Program-made: the position numbers and the translations under genes
Shown here: piece after piece, positions 25,976 to 37,648 of the stretch
Layout of the letters: each line of letters starts with the position of its first letter
Position numbering within the stretch: position 1 is the stretch's first letter
Notes under the pieces: model-generated
Told to the model about the DNA's origin: nothing
The model's input: only the letters and a program-made list of their open reading frames with translations
Databases searched by the model: none
Assembly: GCA_903831085.1 (NCBI GenBank)
Contig: CAIKWE010000049.1
Coordinates: 1-64,000 of the forward strand
DNA: 64,000 bases
Direction: 5' to 3'
DNA from: an uncultured Verrucomicrobiota bacterium
GTDB taxonomy: Bacteria > Verrucomicrobiota > Kiritimatiellia > Kiritimatiellales > Tichowtungiaceae

Positions 25976-26281
25976 TTAGTCTCTATCGCTGCTTCTGCGG
26001 CGATCACTGCTGCGGCTGTCGCCGGTGCGGCTTTCGCCGTAGCGGCTATCGCTGTTTCGGCTGTCGCGTCTGTCGCTGCTGGACATGCGGCTGTCACGCG
26101 CTGCACGGGAACGGGCGCGAGCCTGTTTTTTCCGGCGTTTGTCGCCCGGCTTCTCAAAGCTCTTACGTCCGCGCATATCTTTCAGGATTCCTTCGCGGTC
26201 GAGCAGTTTCTTCAGACGACGGAGTCCCTTTTCGACAGGTTCGCCGCGGCGGAGTTTCACTTCACAAGATGTACTGGCCAT
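25976..26281 (-). CDS. rpsU: 30S ribosomal protein S21 with long Arg-Ser-Asp tail
   Basis: The first 60 residues are a normal S21/bS21 (SCEVKLRRGEPVEKGLRRLKKLLDREG, then EKPGDKRRKKQARARSRA), which binds near the anti-Shine-Dalgarno end of 16S rRNA. The remaining 40 residues are a low-complexity tail built from Arg, Ser and Asp with repeated DSR units (SDRRDSRNSDSR, RTGDSRSSDRR). Total length is 101 against a usual 60-75. The tail is mixed-charge and surely disordered. GGGGGTG precedes the ATG; a strong promoter lies at 26332-26360. Confidence 0.92.
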   Translation of the reverse strand: MASTSCEVKLRRGEPVEKGLRRLKKLLDREGILKDMRGRKSFEKPGDKRRKKQARARSRAARDSRMSSSDRRDSRNSDSRYGESRTGDSRSSDRRRSSDRD

Positions 26282-26331
26282 ATTTTTAACACCCCCTTAA
26301 ACGGGTAGGATTTTTGTTCACAAAGGCGGAA

Positions 26332-26360
26332 AAACTAGGTGATGGACGCCGTTTTGTCAA
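26332..26360 (-). promoter_or_regulatory. Strong promoter of rpsU-rpsT
   Basis: On the minus strand TTGACA (26360-26355), 17 bases and TAGTTT (26337-26332), about 50 bases before the rpsU start. Confidence 0.65.
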
Positions 26361-26372
26361 ATGATAATACCG

Positions 26373-26594
26373 CTAGTCTCTATGGCGGAAAGAAATGCGT
26401 CCTTTAGTCAGGTCGTAGGGGGAGATTTCAACGGTCACCCGGTCACCGATCGCGATCCGGATGAAATGTTTACGCATTTTGCCGGAGATGTGCGCGAGGA
26501 CGGAGTGTCCGTTTGACAGTTTCACGTTATACATCGTGGCGGGCAGCACCTTCTCCACAACGCCCTCCAGTTCAATCACTTCATCTTTGGCCAT
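26373..26594 (-). CDS. infA: Translation initiation factor IF-1
   Basis: A 73-residue S1-fold protein that occupies the A site during initiation. [39 protein letters not shown] and the C-terminal [10 protein letters not shown] are canonical. It stands alone, upstream of the rpsU promoter, behind a possible promoter at 26630-26657. Confidence 0.97.
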   Translation of the reverse strand: MAKDEVIELEGVVEKVLPATMYNVKLSNGHSVLAHISGKMRKHFIRIAIGDRVTVEISPYDLTKGRISFRHRD

Positions 26595-26629
26595 TCAATC
26601 TCCAGTCCGGTTTCGTTTTTGGTGCGCCG

Positions 26630-26657
26630 ATGCTACACGCGAACCCCGCCATTGCAA
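26630..26657 (-). promoter_or_regulatory. Possible promoter of infA
   Basis: On the minus strand TTGCAA (26657-26652), 16 bases and TAGCAT (26635-26630). Confidence 0.35.
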
Positions 26658-26759
26658 GAAGGCAATTGAAAAGAGTTGCCGCGAAAACTTGAGTGCGGGC
26701 CGCGCGCAGGGCATATTTCAGCGCTCCAAACTCCGGAACGCTTGAACAAGGGAATACAC

Positions 26760-28412
26760 ATGGACGCATTGAAGAAATCGACTGTTTTTAAAGGGCCGCA
26801 GGGGCCGGTTGTGCTGGTCATCATGGACGGCGTCGGCATCGGCAAATATAAAGAAGGAGATTTCGTTCTCTCAGCCAGCACGCCCAATCTGGACTGGCTG
26901 ATGAAGAACGGCGTATCGACACAGCTCATGGCCCACGGCACCGCGGTCGGCCTGCCGAGCGACGACGATATGGGCAACAGCGAAGTTGGTCACAACGCCA
27001 TCGGCTGTGGACGCGTGTTTCACCAGGGCGCGGCGCTCGTCAACGAAGCCATCGCCTCCGGCTCGATGTTTAAAGGTAAAACATGGAAAGACCTCATCGC
27101 CAACGTCAAAGCCAACGGCTCGACGCTTCACTTTATCGGTCTCTTCTCCGACGGCAACGTCCACAGTCACCTCGATCACCTCAAAGCGATGCTCAAGCAG
27201 GCCAAGGCTGAGGGTGTTAAAACCGCGCGCATTCATCCGCTGATCGATGGACGCGATGTGCCGCCGACTTCCGCGCTCGAATACGTTGAACCCTTCGAAG
27301 CGTTTCTGGCTCAACTCAACGCGGACGGCACGGTCGATTACGCGATTGCCTCCGGCGGCGGACGCATGAACATCACGATGGATCGTTACAACGCCAACTG
27401 GGATATGGTCAAACGCGGCTGGGACACCCACGTGAAGGGCAAAGGACGTCTCTTCGCCTCGATGGAACAGGCGATTGAAACGTTCCGCGCTGAAAAGCCC
27501 GGCATCCTCGATCAGGATCTTCCGCCGTTCGTGATTGAGCGTGACGGCAAAACCATCGGCCCGATTGTAGATGGCGACAGCGTCGTCTTTTTTAACTTTC
27601 GCGGCGACCGCGCGCTCGAAATCACAAAAGCGTTCGAAGCGGACGAACTCAAAGAATTTGACCGCGGCCCCAAGCCGAAAGTGAACTATGCCGGCATGAT
27701 GCAGTATGACGGCGACCTTCAAATTCCCCGTAACTATCTGGTTACGCCGCCCGCCATCGACCGCACGATGGGCGAATACCTTGCCGCGACCGGTGTACAC
27801 CAACTGGCCATTAGCGAAACGCAGAAGTACGGCCACGTCACCTATTTCTTCAACGGCAACCGCGCCGAAAAATTCAACGAGGCGCTCGAAGACTACATCG
27901 AAATCAAGTCCGACGTCTGTCCGTTCGAAGAAAAGCCGCGCATGAAGGCCGATGAAATCACTGCTGCCGTGGTAAAGGCCATTGAAAGCGGTAAATATCA
28001 GTTTATCCGACTCAATTATCCCAACGGTGACATGGTCGGCCATACCGGCGTCTTTTCTGCGGTCACCATCGCGGTCGAAGCGGTGGACGAAGGTCTCGGC
28101 AAACTGAAAGCTGCTGTTGAAAAGGCCAAGGGCATCATGGTGATCAGCGCCGACCACGGGAACGCTGATGACATGTATGAGCACGACAAAACTGGCGCGG
28201 TGAAATACGGCAAGGACGGAAAGCCGAACGCCAAAACCGCGCATTCGATTAATCCTGTTCCGGCGATCGTTTACGATCCGTCCGGCGTTTCCAAAGCGCG
28301 ACTTTCGGCGGCGAAAGGACTGGGAATCAGCAGTCTGGCGGGAACCTGCATTAAGCTGCTCGGCTATGAGCCGCCAGCCGATTATACGCCCTCAATCGTT
28401 GACGTCGGCTAG
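26760..28412 (+). CDS. gpmI: Phosphoglycerate mutase, cofactor-independent
   Basis: A 550-residue manganese-dependent glycolytic enzyme interconverting 3- and 2-phosphoglycerate. It has the first metal motif VIMDGVGIG, the phosphorylated Ser74 in DDDMGNSEVGHNAIGCGR, DGRDVPPTS, and the C-terminal ISADHGNADDM metal block. Length fits the family (510-550). I start at ATG 26760, preceded by AAGGGA; the in-frame upstream region has no such signal. An exact palindrome follows three bases after the stop. Confidence 0.95.
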   Translation: MDALKKSTVFKGPQGPVVLVIMDGVGIGKYKEGDFVLSASTPNLDWLMKNGVSTQLMAHGTAVGLPSDDDMGNSEVGHNAIGCGRVFHQGAALVNEAIASGSMFKGKTWKDLIANVKANGSTLHFIGLFSDGNVHSHLDHLKAMLKQAKAEGVKTARIHPLIDGRDVPPTSALEYVEPFEAFLAQLNADGTVDYAIASGGGRMNITMDRYNANWDMVKRGWDTHVKGKGRLFASMEQAIETFRAEKPGILDQDLPPFVIERDGKTIGPIVDGDSVVFFNFRGDRALEITKAFEADELKEFDRGPKPKVNYAGMMQYDGDLQIPRNYLVTPPAIDRTMGEYLAATGVHQLAISETQKYGHVTYFFNGNRAEKFNEALEDYIEIKSDVCPFEEKPRMKADEITAAVVKAIESGKYQFIRLNYPNGDMVGHTGVFSAVTIAVEAVDEGLGKLKAAVEKAKGIMVISADHGNADDMYEHDKTGAVKYGKDGKPNAKTAHSINPVPAIVYDPSGVSKARLSAAKGLGISSLAGTCIKLLGYEPPADYTPSIVDVG

Positions 28413-28415
28413 GCT

Positions 28416-28430
28416 TTCCAAACCTTGGAA
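28416..28430. repeat. Iterated palindrome, exact copy
   Basis: TTCCAA-ACC-TTGGAA, four bases beyond the gpmI stop codon. Confidence 0.9.
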
Positions 28431-28446
28431 AACGGGCGCTTCCCCC

Positions 28447-28475
28447 TCGACGGAAGAAGAGGAAGAAAGTATTCT
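28447..28475 (+). promoter_or_regulatory. Predicted promoter giving a leaderless transcript
   Basis: TCGACG (28447-28452), 17 bases and TATTCT (28470-28475), then six bases to the ATG at 28482. The purine-rich GAGGAAGAAAG lies too far upstream to act as a ribosome binding site. Confidence 0.4.
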
Positions 28476-28481
28476 TTCGCC

Positions 28482-31400
28482 ATGCGTGGATTTTTCTCCA
28501 AAGGCGTTTCGGTATTTCTTTTTCTCCTTTTTGCTGTTTCGGCTCAGGCGATAGATTTGACGCCGCAGGAGAGGGCGTGGTTGGACGAACATGGCGGAGT
28601 GGTTCGTTTCGCCAGCGCGCAAAATTATCCACCGTTTGATTTTACCGGCGAGAACGGCGAATCACAGGGTATGGCCGTTGAGTTGGGAAACTGGATGGCC
28701 ACGGAAGCCGGATTTAAGGCTGAATTTTTCCATATGACGATTAGGGAAGCCCGTGAAGCGGTGCTGTCCGGGCGGTACGATGCCGTCACCTGTCTGTTTT
28801 ACAGTAAAGAGCGGGCTGATGAGTTCGGATTCACACCGGTTATTTTCCATGTGCCCGCCTCTATTTTTGTTCCGGTTTCCTGCACGAACATTGAAACCGT
28901 CGATGATCTAAAAGGTAAAACCGTTGCAGTTTCTGAGCGGCGTTACGGGGAAGAGTTTATCCGCCAGCGAGGGCTCGAATGCCATTTGCTGCTGACTCCC
29001 AGCTATAAGGAGGCTGTCGAAGCGGTTGCGCAGAACAAAGCCGATGCACTGATCGGCGATGATCAGGTAGTTTATAATTATCTCTACCAGAACGGCTGGA
29101 CAGAGCGGGTCAAAAAAGCGGGCCGAACTCTTTATACGGGACAGGCTTGCATGGCGGTTGCAAAGACCAATCAGACGCTGCTGTCCATTCTGACAAAATC
29201 GGTTGAGCAGGCGCGCGCCGCTGGTGTGATCGGGCCGATTGAGCGCAAGTGGTCCGGGGTGGAATATACATCAACCGGGTTTCAGATTTTCCGGTATATC
29301 CGCCATGTCGTCATAGGTATCGGAATTCTGCTTGCGGTGTTACTGCTGTTCTGGATGTGGAATGTTCAGCTTTCAAAGCGTGTGATTGAAAAGACGGATC
29401 AGTTGCGTAACAGCGAGGAACGGCTGCGCACGATCTTTCAGAATTCTCCCGATGCCATTTTTATTGAAGATGACAGCGGAACGATCCTGGATGTCAATCC
29501 GGCGGCGTGCGCTTTTCACCAGCTGAGCCGGCGCGAGCTGGTCGGACGGAATATGATCGATTTGGTTCCTTCCGGACACCGGGAAGAGGTGGAGCGCGAT
29601 TTTCTGAAATGGTTTACCGGCGAACTGAAACGCCAGGAAAGCCTTTTGCAGGCCGGTGACGGGCGTAAGGTGCCGATTGAAGTGATCGGGGCTCCTTTGC
29701 GCTTTAACGGCAAGAGCGCGGTGCTTCTGCTGGTACGTGACATGACCGAGCGCAAACGGGCCGAACACGCGCTTAAAGAAAGCGAAATGCGCTATCGCGG
29801 ACTGATCGAGGCGCAGGGCAATTTTATTGTTCGTATTGATCCAGAAGGCCTTTTCACTTTCGTTAACGAGGCGTTTTGCCGGTTTGCAGGCCGCCCGAAC
29901 GGCGAACTGATCGGACGCGACAGCCGTTCCTATATTTACCACGACGATATCACGATTCACGATAAGGCGATCGAAGCGCTGGTGTCCCGTCGTGAGCGGG
30001 TTGTAACAGTGGAACACCGGATGCGTGCCCGCAACCGCACCGCATGGGTGCAGTGGGAGAACGTCGCTGTATTTGATGAATCCGGCCGGGTGGTCGAAAT
30101 TCAGAGCGTGGGGCACGATATCACCGAGCGCCGCCGCATTTATGAAGCGTTGCAGGAAAGTGAAAAGCGGCTTCGGTTCCTGTTTGAAGAAATTCCTCAC
30201 ATTGCAGTGCAGGGCTACAACGCTTCCCTCGAGGCAATCTTCTGGAACCGCGCCAGCGAAGAGCTCTACAAATATTCCAAAAAAGAGGCGCTTGGGCGGA
30301 AAATAGAAGATCTTGTTTTACCGCGCGACCGGCGCGCTGAACTGGTCAAAGCATTTGATAACTGGGTCAAAGTCGGCGCGCCGATCTCATCTGGCGAAAT
30401 GTTGAAACACACGGCGAATGGACAACAGGTCGCCGTCTATTCCAGTTGCCTTGCCACGCGCAATCAACACGGCGAATGGGAGCTGTATGTCATCGACATC
30501 GACCTGTCCGAGCTCAAACGTGCCAACGAAGAGCTGGTGAAGGCCAAGGAAACTGCCGAAAGAGCCAACCGCGCCAAGAGCGAGTTTTTGGCTAACATGA
30601 GCCACGAAATCCGCACGCCGATGAACGGTGTCATAGGGATGACTCATCAGTTGCTGGAAAGCGAGCTGACCGGTGAGCAGCGCGATGACATCCAGGTCAT
30701 CATGGAATCCGCGAAGGAACTGATGGGCATCATCGATGAGCTGCTCGACATTTCGCGTATCGAGGCCGGCGAGATCCGCTTGTATCCGGAACCGTTTGAT
30801 ATGCGGAAAACCGTCGAAAAAGTAGTTCTTTTATTTACCGATCGCGCCGGGCGCAAGGGGTTGAGCCTTTCTATGAACATTGACGACAGTGTTCCGGAGC
30901 AGCTGCTCGGAGATCCTGGTCGCATCCGGCAGGTTCTGATCAATCTGGTCGGCAACGCGCTTAAATTCACTCATTCCGGATATATCCAGATCCGCATAAA
31001 GACCGAACCGGTTGAAGGCGGCTGGAATCTGCTGGCCAATGTCGAAGACACTGGTATCGGTATGACGCCCGAACTTCAGGAGCGCATTTTTGAAAAATTC
31101 ACACAGGGCGACACTTCCTCCAAGCGTGAATACGGCGGCACTGGACTCGGGCTGGCCATCACCCGCCAGCTGGTTCGTTTAATGGGCGGCGAAATCACGG
31201 TTAACAGCGAAGTGGGTAAGGGCACCACCTTCCAGTTCAACCTCAAGCTGGGTTATGTGAAGCGCAGTGAATCTACGGTGATCCCGCCGCCGAGGATTGC
31301 CGCCGAAAAAACGAAATTTACCGCGAACATCCTGCTGGTCGAAGACAATCTGGTGAATCAGAAAGTTGCCTCCGCCATGATCAGGAAGCTGGGCTGCGCC

Positions 31401-31685
31401 GTAACCGTGGCGCCCAATGGCGAACGGGCTTTGGAGCAGATTGCGCTGCACAAATTCGACCTTATCTTCATGGACTGCCAGATGCCCGTCATGGACGGAT
31501 TCGAAGCCACCCGCGCCATCCGCCAGCTGGCCGGCGATATCCGTGACATTCCGATTGTCGCCATGACCGCGCACGCCCTTAAAGGAGATCGCCAGCACTG
31601 TCTGGAGGTCGGTATGAATGATTATCTGGCTAAACCCGTTCACCGCGACGCGCTCGTCGCCGTATTGAAGAAGTACTTCGGCTAG
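28482..31685 (+). CDS. Hybrid sensor histidine kinase with solute-binding sensor and PAS domains
   Basis: A 1067-residue membrane kinase. Order: signal peptide (1-24, ending AVSAQA), a periplasmic solute-binding domain of the amino-acid-binding type (about 25-265; [19 protein letters not shown]), a membrane helix (about 275-297), three PAS domains (about 305-680), a dimerisation domain with the phospho-accepting His in [16 protein letters not shown], an ATPase domain with the N box [10 protein letters not shown] and G box [12 protein letters not shown], and a receiver domain with phospho-acceptor Asp in [10 protein letters not shown]. It resembles BvgS-like kinases sensing a small ligand. No response-regulator gene is adjacent. 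The start is probably leaderless. Confidence 0.92.
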   Translation: MRGFFSKGVSVFLFLLFAVSAQAIDLTPQERAWLDEHGGVVRFASAQNYPPFDFTGENGESQGMAVELGNWMATEAGFKAEFFHMTIREAREAVLSGRYDAVTCLFYSKERADEFGFTPVIFHVPASIFVPVSCTNIETVDDLKGKTVAVSERRYGEEFIRQRGLECHLLLTPSYKEAVEAVAQNKADALIGDDQVVYNYLYQNGWTERVKKAGRTLYTGQACMAVAKTNQTLLSILTKSVEQARAAGVIGPIERKWSGVEYTSTGFQIFRYIRHVVIGIGILLAVLLLFWMWNVQLSKRVIEKTDQLRNSEERLRTIFQNSPDAIFIEDDSGTILDVNPAACAFHQLSRRELVGRNMIDLVPSGHREEVERDFLKWFTGELKRQESLLQAGDGRKVPIEVIGAPLRFNGKSAVLLLVRDMTERKRAEHALKESEMRYRGLIEAQGNFIVRIDPEGLFTFVNEAFCRFAGRPNGELIGRDSRSYIYHDDITIHDKAIEALVSRRERVVTVEHRMRARNRTAWVQWENVAVFDESGRVVEIQSVGHDITERRRIYEALQESEKRLRFLFEEIPHIAVQGYNASLEAIFWNRASEELYKYSKKEALGRKIEDLVLPRDRRAELVKAFDNWVKVGAPISSGEMLKHTANGQQVAVYSSCLATRNQHGEWELYVIDIDLSELKRANEELVKAKETAERANRAKSEFLANMSHEIRTPMNGVIGMTHQLLESELTGEQRDDIQVIMESAKELMGIIDELLDISRIEAGEIRLYPEPFDMRKTVEKVVLLFTDRAGRKGLSLSMNIDDSVPEQLLGDPGRIRQVLINLVGNALKFTHSGYIQIRIKTEPVEGGWNLLANVEDTGIGMTPELQERIFEKFTQGDTSSKREYGGTGLGLAITRQLVRLMGGEITVNSEVGKGTTFQFNLKLGYVKRSESTVIPPPRIAAEKTKFTANILLVEDNLVNQKVASAMIRKLGCAVTVAPNGERALEQIALHKFDLIFMDCQMPVMDGFEATRAIRQLAGDIRDIPIVAMTAHALKGDRQHCLEVGMNDYLAKPVHRDALVAVLKKYFG

Positions 31686-31731
31686 GCGCTTGATATTCGT
31701 AGCGGGCTCCGTATATTTCCCGCCTTACTTC

Positions 31732-31819
31732 GGAGAGGTGGCAGAGTGGTTTAATGCGCCGGTCTTGAAAACCGGAGAGCCGCAAGGTTCCGGGGGTTCG
31801 AATCCCTCCCTCTCCGCCA
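31732..31819 (+). tRNA. tRNA-Ser (anticodon UGA)
   Basis: An 88-base class II tRNA with acceptor stem GGAGAGG/CCTCTCC, anticodon loop CTTGAAA (anticodon TGA) between CCGGT and ACCGG, a long variable arm (AGAGCCGCAAGGTTCC), T-arm GGGTTCGAATCCC, discriminator G and an encoded CCA end. Confidence 0.96.
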
Positions 31820-31903
31820 CTTTTCGAGTCGATCCTCGCGGCCGGAGGTTATTACTTTCTCGGTTTGAGATGCTGGGATGCGAACTTGATGAGGGGAGAA
31901 AAT

Positions 31904-32689
31904 ATGAGAATTAATGGGTTCTTTCTCAGGGATCTTTTTCGACAGATGGTCGTGCTGGGCTTGGCCGTGATACAGTTTGTAGTGCCGTTCTTTTCGCAAA
32001 TAACAGGTATTGGCCGAAGCATTGAATCACAGGCGGGAAAAGACATGGCGACCAGCCCGGAAGTTCCCGCGGACTATGCGTTCAGCATATGGTTCGTCAT
32101 ATTTATTTTGTCCGTCATTTACGCCGTTTATCAGGCGCTTCCATCACAGCGCGAAAATCGGATATTCAAGGAGATCGGGGGGTGGACGGCCGGTTTATTC
32201 TTTTTGAGTTCACTGTGGATGTTGATCGTGCAGGTTTATGGCGATGGGTGGCTGTTGGCCGGGATCATTATTTTGATGCTTTTATCAGCACTGAAGGTCT
32301 TCTTCAGCCTGATCCAGAATGTGAACCCGCTCGACAATTTTGACCGTTTTATTATGGCTCCGTTATTCGGCTTGTTTAGCGGCTGGCTTTCGGTCGCAGC
32401 ATTTTTGAACACGGCTTCTGTTATCAAGGCCTCAAGTCTTCATACATGCGGCCTGTCCATTAATGCGTTTGCGATGGTAACGATTTTATCGGCGATGATC
32501 TTATCGATCGTAAATATTTTGAGAAGCAAGGGTCAGATCTGGTACGGGGGCACCATTCTCTGGGCTCTGGCTGGGGTGATGGCGGCTAATATTATCAGAG
32601 CATATAACCCCTTGATTGTAGGAGTAGCCGGGATGGGGTTTTTGTTTGTTCTGGGTATTGTTCTTTACGCGCGCCGGGCCTCGGTTTGA
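31904..32689 (+). CDS. Polytopic membrane protein, TspO/MBR-like
   Basis: A 261-residue inner-membrane protein with about eight hydrophobic segments. The loop and helix [20 protein letters not shown], followed by [10 protein letters not shown], resembles the tryptophan-rich sensory protein (TspO) family, which binds porphyrins or other hydrophobic ligands; this longer form, about 260 rather than 160 residues, is seen in some bacteria. The start at 31904 is preceded by GGGGAG. It stands alone between tRNA-Ser and a convergent peptidase. Family assignment is from memory of the motif only. Confidence 0.5.
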   Translation: MRINGFFLRDLFRQMVVLGLAVIQFVVPFFSQITGIGRSIESQAGKDMATSPEVPADYAFSIWFVIFILSVIYAVYQALPSQRENRIFKEIGGWTAGLFFLSSLWMLIVQVYGDGWLLAGIIILMLLSALKVFFSLIQNVNPLDNFDRFIMAPLFGLFSGWLSVAAFLNTASVIKASSLHTCGLSINAFAMVTILSAMILSIVNILRSKGQIWYGGTILWALAGVMAANIIRAYNPLIVGVAGMGFLFVLGIVLYARRASV

Positions 32690-32703
32690 CGGGTTCGTCT
32701 GTA

Positions 32704-35486
<2,783 letters not shown>

Positions 35487-35487
<1 letters not shown>

Positions 35488-36512
35488 TGTCTCCGGTTCC
35501 TATTCACGGGCTTCTGCTGGAAGAGCTCGAAGCGTTCTGCAAAGAGCAGGGACAGCCTTCTTTCCGTGCGAAGCAGATCTGGGACTGGCTTTATGTCAAA
35601 CGTGCCGCATCGCTGGATGAGATGAAAAATCTGCCTGCGCCGTTCCGCGCACAGCTGGCGGAGAATTTCAGTTTCCAATGTTTGGAAAAACTGGAAATCA
35701 AAGGTGCGCCCGGCGAAACGCAAAAGCTCCTTTTAAAACTCGTGGATGGTGAGCTGATTGAAGCTGTTCTTATTCCGGCGCGTACACGGCGTACGGTCTG
35801 TGTCTCGACGCAGGTCGGCTGCAAAATGGCTTGCGCATTTTGCGCCAGCGGGCAGTGCGGGTTTCGCCGGAATCTCACGGCGGGCGAAATCGTCGAACAG
35901 GTTTTGCTGGCGACAGATGTTTACGGGGAACGCCCGACGAATATCGTCTACATGGGGGTCGGCGAACCGTTCGATAATTATGACGAAACACTTAAGTCGG
36001 TTCGTATTTTGAATCATCCGGATGGACTTGGCATCGGCGCACGCAAAATCACCATCAGCACCAGCGGCGTCATTCCGGGTATTGAACGACTGGCGGGCGA
36101 GGGACTTCAGGTTGAACTTTCTGTTTCGCTGCATGCGCCTGAAAACGAACTGCGTTCAAAGCTGATGCCGCTCAATAAACGCTATCCGCTGGATGCGCTG
36201 ATGCAGGCTTGTGCTGATTACACCGCCAAAACCAAACGGATCATCACCTTCGAGTACACGCTGATTAAAGACCTGAACAATTCGGCGGCGCAGGCCCGCC
36301 AGTTGGTGAAGCTTCTCAAAAAATTCTCCTGCCGCGTCAATCTGATTCCTCTCAGTCCGGTGGAGGAGTTTGCTGGCGAACGCCCCGACTCCGAAACGAT
36401 GAAAGCCTTTTTTCAGACCTTGGAAAAAGCAGGGATCAACACCACCTTGCGCGACTCAAAAGGCTCCGCGCTTAAAGCCGCCTGCGGTCAGCTCCGCGCC
36501 CGCAGCCTTTAG
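35487..36512 (+). CDS. rlmN: Dual-specificity 23S rRNA/tRNA A2503/A37 methyltransferase
   Basis: A 341-residue radical-SAM enzyme that methylates C2 of A2503 in 23S rRNA and of A37 in some tRNAs, aiding translational fidelity. The [4Fe-4S] cysteines are in GCKMACAFCASGQCGF (CxxxCxxC). YMGVGEPFDNYD, ISTSGVIPGI and the resolving Cys near the C-terminus (LKAACGQLR) are present. The start overlaps the purB stop by one base. The gene contains an exact palindrome (35673-35687, read FQCLE) and a decayed one near 36411-36427 (FQTLEKAG). Confidence 0.94.
35673..35687. repeat. Iterated palindrome, exact copy
   Basis: TTCCAA-TGT-TTGGAA inside rlmN, read as FQCLE. Confidence 0.9.
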
Positions 36513-36514
36513 TT

Positions 36515-36529
36515 TTCCAAGCCTCGGAA
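36515..36529. repeat. Iterated palindrome, one mismatch
   Basis: TTCCAA-GCC-TCGGAA three bases after the rlmN stop codon, between converging genes. Confidence 0.7.
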
Positions 36530-36531
36530 AA

Positions 36532-36562
36532 ATAAAAAGCCCTCCCCCGAGGGAGAGGGCGT
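36532..36562 (-). terminator. Terminator after the Cys-rich peptide gene
   Basis: On the minus strand GCCCTCTCCCTC pairs with the GGGGGAGGGC that follows, then CTTTTTATTTTT. It stops the gene ending at 36586. Confidence 0.65.
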
Positions 36563-36585
36563 ACAGGTCGGGTTAAATCAACAGC

Positions 36586-36816
36586 TTATTTTGCGAGCGG
36601 GCAGACGCCGCTGGCACAGGCGGCTTTTTCATCAGCAACTTTCTTTGCTTTGCAGGCCGGGCACATTCCGCCAGCGGCTGTGCAGGCCGGGCAGGCGGCT
36701 TTTACGGCGGTGGCCTTGGCGGCATTCGTTGCGACTGCATCTGCGGTTGTTTTTGGTGCGGCGTACGCCGAAACAGTCAGCGCGGCGATCGACATTACAA
36801 TAGCTAACTTTTTCAT
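36586..36816 (-). CDS. Small exported cysteine-rich protein
   Basis: A 76-residue protein with a signal peptide (MKKLAIVMSIAALTVSAYA). The mature part of about 57 residues is rich in Ala and Lys and holds six cysteines as CPAC, CPAC and CASGVC. Paired CxxC motifs suggest metal or heme binding or disulfides; no CxxCH heme site is present. AAGGAGG precedes the ATG at 36816, and a terminator follows, so it is a single-gene unit. I do not know its family. Confidence 0.75.
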   Translation of the reverse strand: MKKLAIVMSIAALTVSAYAAPKTTADAVATNAAKATAVKAACPACTAAGGMCPACKAKKVADEKAACASGVCPLAK

Positions 36817-36925
36817 GGTTCCTCCTTGTTGTTTGTTGGCTTCATGGTATCTGTCTACGCCTTCTTAGTCAAATACCGGACGGTTTTGTTCCGGGTTTTT
36901 TCTATAAAAATAATCCATAAAAAAA

Positions 36926-36957
36926 TTGACTGCCGGTGGGGCAAGGTGACATATATT
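36926..36957 (+). promoter_or_regulatory. Promoter of the dcw cluster
   Basis: TTGACT at 36926-36931 with CATATA (36950-36955, spacer 18) or the overlapping TATATT, about 25 bases before the mraZ start. Confidence 0.5.
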
Positions 36958-36982
36958 GGAGCCAAGAAGGGCGGAGTGGAGT

Positions 36983-37441
36983 ATGAATACAGTGGAAGCG
37001 GTAGTTGAAGAGTTATTCGTAGGATCCTTTCATCACTCTTTGGATCCCAAGCGCAGGCTGATTATCCCGTCAAATTGGCGCGCAATGATGGGCGAAACGG
37101 CTCGTCTTTACGTTTTCCCCCATCCCGACCGTAAATGCCTCTATCTCTACACCTTGGCGGAAATGAACCGCCGTCTGCGGCAGTTGCGTGAGTCGGGTGC
37201 CGTGGACGCTCAGGATGAGCAGGCGGTGCGGGCGATGACGGCCTCGGCGGACGCTCTGGCGGTGGATGCTCAGGGCCGGGTTCGTATTAAGGATGAATTG
37301 CTGGCCCACGTTGAGGTGAAAAGCAAGGTGGTTCTGGTCGGCACACTCACCCGCATCGAGCTTTGGAGCGAAGAGCATTTTGATATGGCACTGCCCGCTG
37401 TTTCAGCGCTGGCAGAAACGGCTTTTTACGGAGGCTACTAA
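36983..37441 (+). CDS. mraZ: MraZ transcriptional regulator
   Basis: A 152-residue MraZ, the ring-forming DNA-binding protein that heads most division and cell-wall clusters and represses its own promoter in E. coli. Two SpoVT/AbrB-type halves are visible: FVGSFHHSLDPKRRLIIPSNWR (family motif DxKGR replaced by DPKRR) and, in the second half, DALAVDAQGRVRIKDELLAHV. I start at 36983, spaced after GGAGTGGAG; the upstream in-frame ATG at 36956 overlaps the promoter. Confidence 0.88.
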   Translation: MNTVEAVVEELFVGSFHHSLDPKRRLIIPSNWRAMMGETARLYVFPHPDRKCLYLYTLAEMNRRLRQLRESGAVDAQDEQAVRAMTASADALAVDAQGRVRIKDELLAHVEVKSKVVLVGTLTRIELWSEEHFDMALPAVSALAETAFYGGY

Positions 37442-37453
37442 GAGGAGGAGAAC

Positions 37454-37639
37454 ATGGGTATGAACAGCATCGCACAATATATGTACTTCTCGCGGGCGAT
37501 TGACCTGACGCCTGAGAAAAAGCGCTACCTCCGGCTGCCGGACAGCGGAATGCGGCGCACCGTGCTGATGACCCCGAGCCGGGCGGCTACATTTTCGTCC
37601 GCCTGTTCCCGCCGGGTCATTGGGATGCAGTTGGCTTAA
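37454..37639 (+). CDS. Hypothetical small protein between mraZ and rsmH
   Basis: A 61-residue frame (MGMNSIAQYMYFSRAIDLTP...) with a very good ribosome binding site (GAGGAGGAGAAC) 12 bases after mraZ and ending nine bases before rsmH, so it fits an operon gene. It has no signal peptide or membrane helix. A different frame of the same stretch reads PEPGGYIFVRLFPPGHWDAVGL, which also looks protein-like, so this could be a frameshifted relic of a longer gene. The family is unknown. Confidence 0.45.
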   Translation: MGMNSIAQYMYFSRAIDLTPEKKRYLRLPDSGMRRTVLMTPSRAATFSSACSRRVIGMQLA

Positions 37640-37648
37640 AGGGGAGTT

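Noticed and set aside
28482..31685. Two-component operon with a response regulator
   Set aside because: No regulator gene is adjacent; the receiver domain is part of the kinase itself.
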